Source: Paraphoma chrysanthemicola (Eukaryota; Ascomycota; Dothideomycetes; Pleosporales; Phaeosphaeriaceae). From it: a DNA stretch of 64,000 nucleotides. The notes beneath the pieces were generated by a model. That model made no database searches, had not been told where the DNA came from, and worked only from the letters and a program-made list of their open reading frames with translations. The stretch covers positions 1,240,001 to 1,304,000 of the forward strand of contig JAGMWG010000005.1 in the NCBI GenBank assembly GCA_020744225.1. The letters are read 5' to 3'. Below are positions 63,461 through 64,000 of this stretch, piece after piece (position 1 is the stretch's first letter; each line of letters opens with the position of its first letter). Both the position numbers and the translations under genes were made by a program.

Positions 63461-64000
63461 TTAGACGGTGAACTTGGCCTTCGCACGCGTGCTACCGGCA
63501 TGGGCGGCATCCGTGTGACCAGAGAACTCAACGGCCTCATTCTCCTTGAGCTGGAGAGCCTGCTTGAACCGCTTGCCAATCTTCTGAAGCGCCTCCTTGC
63601 CCTGCTCCGCGGTCCGGCCCTTGCCCTGATCGCCAGGAAGAGCACGGCCTACGGAGCGTGTCCAGAGACCGATACGATAGAAGCCTCGCCTAACGTTGAC
63701 GACTACGCCCATGACCTCGTTGTCGTCCTCGTCCTCGAGGTTCTCGCCAATTGCTGCGAGCATGACGTGGAGCCAGAGCGCATCAATGTTGATCGCCTTC
63801 TTGTCCTTGAACTGGAAGGCCCACTTGCCGCCGTGCTTGTTCTGCGAGTCTTCCCACTCTGGCCGTACACCCTTCTTGAACAAGTGGTAGTCAGACTTGA
63901 GTGCGAGGTCGGAGGTAGGTGTGATGTTGTTCTGTCGCTGTCAGTCAACGAAGTGGGCGAATCACCGAGGCGAGGGTACTCACGTAGATGCCCCAAAACT
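63461..64000 (-). CDS. Translation initiation factor eIF4E, 3' part (5' end outside window)
   Basis: The visible exons are 64000..63984 (partial) and 63931..63461, with a 52-bp intron; 162 residues are in the window. The sequence runs FWGIYNNITPTSDLALKSDY (cap-binding Trp in FW), RPEWEDSQNKHGGKWAFQF with a second conserved Trp, LWLHVMLAAIGENLEDEDD and VRRGFYRIGLWTRSV, and ends in KAKFTV. eIF4E binds the mRNA 5' cap and recruits eIF4G. About the first 60-80 residues lie beyond the right edge. The C-terminal part is slightly diverged but the cap-binding and eIF4G-binding landmarks visible here are kept. Confidence 0.92.

Noticed and set aside
1..64000. tRNA, rRNA, CRISPR, transposon or viral sequences
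   Set aside because: No convincing A-box/B-box pair, repeat-spacer array, transposase, reverse transcriptase or terminal repeats were seen by eye; a tRNA or repeat scan could still find something small.

Overview
This is a 64 kb piece of a filamentous ascomycete (Pezizomycotina) nuclear genome. The evidence is the gene set (cohesin SMC1, Gpc1, Kha1, Ste6-type exporter, Zn2Cys6 regulator, GH92 and GH36 glycosidases, Rpn5, eIF4E) and the intron style: mostly 45-55 bp, GTRNGT donors and CTAAC/CTGAC branch points. A dothideomycete is my guess from the overall look of the proteins; no marker was searched. I see no transposon, rRNA, tRNA, CRISPR or origin. Genes sit on both strands with intergenic gaps of 40 to 1050 bp, and many have their splice sites worked out below.

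Left part (1-14.4 kb): the RS-rich tail of a splicing-type protein cut by the window edge; a poorly resolved hypothetical gene (-) and an LRR-like fragment (+); an F-box protein; SMC1 (-); GPC1 (+); and the K+/H+ antiporter KHA1 (-).

Accessory-looking middle (14.4-27 kb): a secreted GH92 mannosidase (-), a small cupin (-), a cytochrome b5/acyl-CoA dehydrogenase fusion (+), a Zn2Cys6 regulator (+), and a FAD-binding amine-oxidase-like protein (+) with a probable GC-AG intron.

Housekeeping block (27.5-50 kb): a PIN-domain/RGG protein (-), TRAX (-), GPI mannosyltransferase GPI14 (+), a Ste6-type ABC transporter (-), the PBDC1/Chp1 homologue (-), the WDR6/Trm734 homologue (+), a repeat-BRCT protein (+), an FSH1-type serine hydrolase (+), the proteasome lid subunit RPN5 (-), and a BTB protein (+).

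Right part (50-64 kb): a 1604-residue membrane-anchored coiled-coil protein with two C-terminal C2HC fingers (-), a GH36/Sip1-type glycosidase (-), mitochondrial tyrosyl-tRNA synthetase (+), a DnaJ/DnaJ-X co-chaperone (-), and the 3' part of eIF4E (-), cut by the right edge.

Functionally the window is a typical mixed fungal neighbourhood with no obvious multi-gene pathway. The most unusual items are the BRCT protein with about twelve YPxTPAH units, the giant coiled-coil/zinc-finger membrane protein, the adjacent PIN and TRAX RNA-metabolism genes, and several unusual exon structures (18-nt and 25-nt exons, a GC-AG intron, a stop-free 3n intron). Exon boundaries are my own reading of splice consensus plus family conservation; none has been checked against transcripts.
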